This document shows, piece after piece, positions 58,062-64,000 of a stretch of 64,000 nucleotides of DNA (the stretch's first letter is position 1; every line of letters begins with the position of its first letter). The notes beneath the pieces are model-generated. The model worked only from the letters and a program-made list of their open reading frames with translations. It had not been told where the DNA came from and made no database searches. The DNA comes from Atopsyche davidsoni (Eukaryota; Arthropoda; Insecta; Trichoptera; Hydrobiosidae): contig JAILWY010000007.1 of the NCBI GenBank assembly GCA_022113835.1, positions 8,595,001-8,659,000 of the forward strand. The letters are read 5' to 3'. The translations under genes and the position numbers were made by a program.

Positions 58062-60969
58062 ACGTAGATGATGGTTATGGTGCAATTTTTTTTTCTATTC
58101 CATAATATATTACAATTAGACACTGCACGTTGACATACGTTTTTTAATCATATTTAGTGCACATATAAGAGAAAAAAAAATTTTAAAGGTAAATTGATTT
58201 AGCTTGTGAATAAAGTTTATTAAAAAAACTAATAAACAACGTCTACCTTATTATCAAGATATATTTACCCGAGCAACGCTCTTCGGGCTATCACGGAACA
58301 AAGAGCACCCGAAGGAGCCCTGCGCGGGGTCAGTCGGTGCAGCGGCGCCTTCCTCGGCGTTATTTGATTCCAAACGTGAAATTAAAGGTGCGCAGGGAGG
58401 GGCTATTTATAGGAGTCCCTCCGCGGGGGCTTGGGAGAGATTCATTTAACTGTTGGTGCAGATAAATGGGACGGGTCTCGGGCGATCGATTTTATTATAT
58501 TCGTATTTTTATCAACGAGAGTCTCATTGCAGATATAGGGCGAATTAAATCATTGTACAAATCATTATTTAGTCTAGTTTGATTTTATAGTCATACATTT
58601 TTTTAAGGTTTAAGCGTTACATCGAGCATTTTTAAACCGACACGTATTTTGATTGTTTCTGACGTAACTGAAAGAAAACTGTTAGTGTAAAGTGAAAATG
58701 CATCTCCATAATAATATATTGTTTAACAAAATTGATTTATTTAAACTGTTAATAGATCTAAATACTTAAATTTTAATTTGAAAATGCAATTTGGTACAAA
58801 GGTTTGGCCTAGTGATATCATTAATTTAAAAACATTACAAAATATTATTTATCACCTGCATGACGTCAGAGTATTATTCGAAGTTAAATCAATAAGTACA
58901 TAATTCAGCAGTAAAATATTTGCAGTTCAATGTTAGGTTTATTGGAATACTTGATTGATCGCACGAATAATGCACGGAGGCTTGCGGCCCGCTGACGTCA
59001 TCCCCGCGTGTCTCGCAGTGGAGCAACTATTTTATAGGTGCATTCGAAAGATAAGTGACGGACTGCACGTGCCGACCTGCCCACACGCTAATGTCACAGC
59101 ATGTGATCATATTCGTATTGAATTCATTTTAAACGTAACTAAAAATCAAGAAACAAACATTTTTTAAAGGTATGTTCGTAGGTTTTAGTTTTGGAAAGAT
59201 TTAGTTTCTGGGGTGTTGAGATGTTTGAGGATTTCAAAATCCTTGTATATGTATGAGTAGCGAAAACATCAAACAGCTCACTACCCAATAAACCTAATTA
59301 TCTCAAACCTTTTGGGAATTTAATTATCATCTGTACTGTCCAAACAAGGGCCTATATGCTATGAAGTGAAATGAGTATTTTATATTGTATGTGATATTAA
59401 CTGACATTCCCTTATAATTTGAAAACAAACATCTTATTTTCATTTAATTTTCTTTCCAAAGTAAAATATAACTTTAATATAAAAATATTGTAGAGTTTTA
59501 TGAAAGCGAGCTAGGTATGTTCTGAACAAAGAATATGACCGAATGTTAAAATAACATTAAAAATACAAAACATAATACAATAGTGCAGCGGTAAGAGCCC
59601 ACAGCAGGTAGATATTATTAAACAAAAAATAAACTATCACGGAAGCGTCTCAGGTACGTATTAGCAGCCCACTCTTCATTATTCCTTAAATTGTAAAATT
59701 GTATAGTCTCGTGGACGGGAGGTTTCCGCCGCGCGCCGGATACCTAATGGCGCATTGTGTGGGTGCTGGCCGGGCTGTAATCTTGTGTTTGTTCAAAGGA
59801 AGAGGACAGGGAAAACTTCAAAGTATATTTATTTACACATGAGAGTACACCGGACCGCCTGCCGAGCGGCACTGGCGGGCGCTGCAATTGTTCCATATTA
59901 CCGAGTGTTTATTTTACGATAAGAGATGTGAATAATTATAAGATTTATAAATTAATAACGAGGTTCAATGACTGCGGAGTGAACAATTACTCAAATAATA
60001 TATTCAGTTTGAAGCAATGCAGATTGATGCGTGGTGATATCCAACCACTGGGTAAATAAAAAGTTGTTATAACTTTCTAGCGTAATTGAGAGCTTTTTGT
60101 ATTGATAGAAAAGTGGACAGGTTAGGTTGGTTAGAAGAATGCCGTCCTTCATTCAGGAAGGCAGAAGTTTCAAGAGCGTTGTCGACTAAGTCATTGAAAT
60201 TGAATGCAGACAACCTCGATTTCACGTCCTTACCGCTGGAACTAACAAGGCAATCCAAGGAAAGAAATTTATTCATCAAGCTTGTACAAAAAACTTTTTA
60301 TATATAAAAAAATATTTACTGTGTGATGACAATGCAAAAAGTTGTAATTGCATTTTGCAGTCACGTAATATTTAAAAATATTTTTTTTGCAGCAGTGTGC
60401 CGCCCAGACAATAAATAGAAAGTGAGGAAACCGCTTCTTGTAATTGTTCTTTAGTTGGAAAAGTCGGGGCGTTTCAGGACCAACTGGAAGCGAGGGTTTT
60501 AAGTCCAGATTGCCAAGTATTATTGACGTACTCCTAAGCGCAATTTCTGATAACATTACCCTAACTTAAGCACTTAAAAGTTCAATAACTGACTAGAATT
60601 TTGTATTATTTTATATGTCATACAAATCATTGCTTATCACATATATTGAAAACATATCAATAAAAAAACGCACAGTTGATAATCGGTGTATTTAATATGT
60701 GTTGTTTGTTGTATTTGAATGAATGATTATTTTCACTGATTTTCATATGAGCGATGTCATGGGCTATATCCTGTTAAAATATGTATGGTATATATGTACA
60801 TAAAAAAAATAAATGATATAACAAGGTTGAATTTAGAAATTAAGTTCGCGATAATAATATCTTATCCTCAACACTATTCGAATGATAACTAATCGACTTT
60901 GTGTGGTAAAAAATAGTTATGCTTAAATTATCTATACCATAAAGCTAGCCATAATTGTTAAAATAAAAA

Positions 60970-61330
60970 AAAATCCTATGAAATCTCAGACACTGCGTTT
61001 CAGATCCCGATGGTGGGAGAGTATTAGCTGCATACGTGATGTTATTGCACTCACAGCTCTCGGGTTTATTATATTTGCTGAAATACAATGTTGCATAATG
61101 ATCTTGCGGCAGATTCTCCGCGAGTGCATCACCGCTTCATTCATCGCAACAATCGACAGGTTTTTATTTTGTATGAGTCAACGGAAGAGACTCTCCGGCC
61201 CGCCGGGACCGCCCGGAATTATCACTCCGCGCATAAATTCCATAAAACAAAGGCCGATAAATTATTTAAAACAAACAATAATGGAACTGACACATGACGC
61301 ACCGTTTAATCACCGACGAGTACTCACTTG
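60970..61330. promoter_or_regulatory. Candidate regulatory island, 360 bp
   Basis: Mixed GC/AT block with GGTTTATTATATTTGC, CATCGCAACAATCGAC (Sox-like), AATTCCATAAAACAAAGG (Sox/TCF), AAACAAACAATAATGG (Fox/Sox) and TGAGTCAACGG (AP-1-like). The plus frame of 117 codons is open but lacks a domain. Motif-based inference. Confidence 0.32.
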
Positions 61331-62699
61331 ACAAAAATAATTCTCAGTTTGCAATACTAGACAATTTCATTGACATTTTTTAAAGAAAATCCACTGCTTT
61401 TGATCTGAAAGCCGCTCATGTATTGAAAATATACACAAGGCGAAAAAAATATCTGCAAGTTTGCCTCTTAAAGTTTATATTTTCACAGTACCTCAATTGT
61501 CGATTGCGCATAAAAGAGTATTTCAGTCTAGGCTAGATGTGCGTTTAAATGTTATATAAATCATACAAGCAACAGTGATAAAGAAGTAATCGTTGCAATT
61601 TGTTTTTAATAGACAAAAAACTGAATAAAATCTATTACATTGAAAATCTAATTAATATGATAATTAACACAGAACTATTTTTTAACTATGTACATGTTGT
61701 TCAAATAACGTTGAAACTATCGTATCGCTAAGTGTTTTCGGATAATCAAAAGGCGTCGACAGTGGGCAGTGACGGCTGTACCGTGTAATTGAAATGCCAA
61801 GTGTCAGTGTGTGGAGTGATTATGTTTACGCAACGGTGTTCCCGAGCGTGTGCCGCTTTGGCAGATAAGGGCGATATCGCCGTCTCGCCCACGCCGGAGA
61901 TAAGAGCCTCTAGAAGAGACTTGCCGATCAACGTGCGTGCGCGGAAATATTGGACAACTGCGAATATTCAATTGTTATAACAATTAATCACGATATCACT
62001 GTAAATGCGCGTGATTGGTTGACAACGGATCCTATTTTCAGGTCCGAAGCGTTGCAGTAAAATCTGTCATATAAGAAGCGAATTTCGCCGAGCGCGCGTT
62101 TTGAAATGATTCAATCGTTTTATAAAATAAATATTCAACCGATGCGTTGCAAGTATAGAAGATTTTTTAGTAAAGTAGATTCACGGTTGAATAAAATATA
62201 AAAGTCTACAATACATAGTTGGTAAAAGCAATTAAAAGCAAAGAATATATTCATGTATGTATCATATTATACGATAAAACAATGACAGGATGCTTTTGAC
62301 ATGTTTTCGAACAGTTTGTACGTATGGCCGAAAGTGAAATGCAAATAACAAATAACGCAGGTCGATATTTTCGGAGGAAAGTCGTTGCAAATAAGCAGTG
62401 CGCCGGCGGCAGCTGCCTGCCGAGAAAACAAGAGAGCGCGTGTCGCCGGCGCTCATTTGTTTCACTTTGCCGCCATATTGGATAAGCCATTCAATGACAG
62501 CCATAACTTCAAAGCTTTAGGAAGCACATATTTATGTTTTATTCGCAAAAAAATATATACATCGACATACAAAGAGACGAAAGGAGACACGTAGAGGGCA
62601 AAATAAAGGCCAAGGGTCTTTTGAATTTCCTTACACAAGAGAAATAATGGCAAAAATGAGCGGTAAGCCTGCCGTTGAAAATTACGAAAAAATAATTTA

Positions 62700-63230
62700 T
62701 TTCAACACACCGCAACGCTCTTTTGACGTCAGAAACATACTCGGGTGCACACTGATGACGCCATTGTTGTTTATTTTCGCTGCCTTGCATGCACGCGGCC
62801 CGCTTTTGTTTTGATCTTCATCCTTTCTGGAAACGAACACATCTACCGACTTTGCGCCGTTAATACGAGTATGTACGTTTATAATGCACACTGCGGGACA
62901 TGTGTGCGAGTGCGCCCAGACCGCCCCGCAATAATCGCCTGCGAAGGGCAAATTGCGCGATTCCTTAAAAAGTCGGTTTGATTATGAGCTCGCCCGCGCC
63001 TCGGCCGGGCGAGCCCATTGTTCGGGGCGGCGCATTGTCGCCCATATATGTCACGGGGGGATTCGAATTCAAGGCGAGTGTGTATTGGAAGGGCATCGGA
63101 GTGAGAGCAATCAGAGGAGCCGTCCGGGGCGTGCGCGGATTTAGAGGGCGATTCGATTACGCCAGAGCCCAAGGAAAACTTATGAAAACATTAAATGCTA
63201 TTTATACTTTTTTAGCAAAGATTTCCTGAA
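62700..63230. promoter_or_regulatory. Candidate regulatory island, 500 bp
   Basis: A long GC-rich block with TTTTGACGTCAG (CRE-like), GCCATTGTTGTTTATTTTCGC (Sox/Fox), CCCATTGTTCGG (Sox), GCCGTTAATACG and CATTGTCGCCC. Frames are open on both strands in several phases, which argues against one real coding frame. One of the best enhancer candidates here. Confidence 0.35.
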
Positions 63231-63869
63231 CACTACCCGAAATATGCAAAAAAAATCCTTAGAAAAGTACTACATGTATAACACGACAGTCTTAATAAAA
63301 AAAATTACATCACGTCTCTTTGATACAAGTCTTTGGAGACTTAATTTAACGCTGCCCTTGAATAGGATGTGCGCGAATATTTTGATGTACCGCAGTACCG
63401 AGAGTCGCATCGGGCCCGCTTATCTGGCGCTCCCGATCCATTTGTCAAGCGGGCAGGTGAGAGTCGCGGATGCAATAAACTGCAGCCGGGCTCTCGCTGC
63501 GACTCCCGGCCCGTCAGTCTTCATGACGACGGAGGACCCGACCCGGGGTATTTAAACTAAGCTATTTGACATCAGGGTTAAACTACAGATTGGTCGCAAT
63601 AAAAAATGAAAACATTAAATGTTTAACTAGGAACTTTGACTAAAGAAGCGGGATTTGATTTATTTTTTAAATTTTAGCTTTCGAGAAAATGGTGACGTTA
63701 ATAGACCGGAGTTAGGTTACATGAAAAGTAAATTAATTAAATAGTAAAACAGGACGCAATATACTTCGAATGTAATCATATATACATATAATAAATTAAA
63801 AAAACTTAATACGTGCTTTTAGATAAAAAATATAAAATAGTTGAAGACACAATATAAAATTACACGGAA

Positions 63870-64000
63870 AGCTTGCCGGTAGCTCGCTAAGCATGTGTAA
63901 TCTCCTCTGAGCCGCGGCGGCCCGTCCCCGCAGCTGCCTGCGCGCTGCGCCGTGACGTCACGGAATGCAGAAGAGCTGCATTAATCAATCCGAGCATCCT
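63870..64000. promoter_or_regulatory. Candidate regulatory island, runs off the window
   Basis: GC-rich block with the palindromic CRE GTGACGTCAC (63952-63961), GCAGCTGC (E-box) and CATTAATCAATCCG (Pbx/Hox-like, 63979-63992). It continues beyond the right edge, so its extent is unknown. Confidence 0.3.

Larger units (their letters stand above)
58070..64000. other. Non-coding stretch dense in GC-rich islands
   Basis: Islands at 58255-58520, 58950-59110, 59700-59900, 60090-60290, 60400-60560, 60970-61330, 61740-61960, 62390-62500, 62700-63230, 63350-63560 and 63870-64000 alternate with AT-rich DNA. Overlapping frames on both strands in these islands (for example 60067-60307, both strands) have no recognised domain. 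A perfect 16-bp palindrome AATTGTTATAACAATT lies at 61970-61985. No gene, tRNA or mobile element was recognised. Confidence 0.45.

Noticed and set aside
60067..60307. Overlapping open frames on both strands that look moderately protein-like
   Set aside because: No domain or repeat ends recognised, and strand could not be decided; considered as a possible transposon relic but unsupported.

Overview
This window looks like nuclear DNA of a metazoan, most likely an insect and plausibly a moth or butterfly (Lepidoptera). The grounds are AT-rich intergenic DNA, no bacterial-style operons, and broken transposons of insect-frequent families: piggyBac, two hAT remnants, a DDE-type element I cannot assign, a solo LTR and several inverted-repeat (MITE-like) families. 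No part of it reads as a complete, multi-exon protein gene. It is best described as a gene-poor regulatory landscape or very long intron. GC-rich islands of about 100-400 bp recur through it, many carrying homeodomain-, Fox-, Sox-, nuclear-receptor- or CRE-like motifs.

The best candidate for a host gene lies on the minus strand around 41.3-44.3 kb. A strongly CpG-rich island (about 41885-44250) sits just upstream of an ATG at 41579. That ATG follows an in-frame stop and opens an 83-codon frame ending at a good splice-donor-like site (last exon base 41330). The predicted peptide has an eh1-like motif (FSIAGLM) and a Pro/His/Gly repeat, as is common in developmental transcription factors. If it is real, the gene runs towards lower coordinates and the 41 kb to the left would be first intron or regulatory sequence. 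A second possible minus-strand exon, flanked by acceptor and donor, is at 13047-13271. Both exon calls are inference.

Mobile elements in order: a repeat family (596-795, second copy 55361-55540) interrupted by a 373-bp solo LTR with ATAC target-site duplications (797-1169); a MITE family at 1336-1503, 10697-10849 and 51090-51259 (possible fourth fragment near 46.9 kb); a decayed hAT element (7998-8787) with a readable C-terminal dimerisation domain; a 2.2-kb terminal-inverted-repeat transposon with a shattered transposase gene (15114-17312); a 1.8-kb internally deleted piggyBac with exact 13-bp inverted repeats and TTAA duplications (23745-25556); a snapback repeat with perfect 44-bp arms (45338-45472, diverged copy 50490-50650); and a 682-bp internally deleted hAT with perfect 8-bp duplications (57380-58061). 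None of the transposase genes is intact.

The right-hand 20 kb (44-64 kb) is again non-coding, with dense GC-rich islands, especially 52.0-52.3, 55.8-56.4, 58.3-58.5, 61.0-61.3, 62.7-63.2 and 63.87-64.0 kb. Most open frames here are chance frames in GC-rich islands and are not annotated. Conservation across related genomes and RNA-seq would decide which islands are enhancers, exons or non-coding RNAs.
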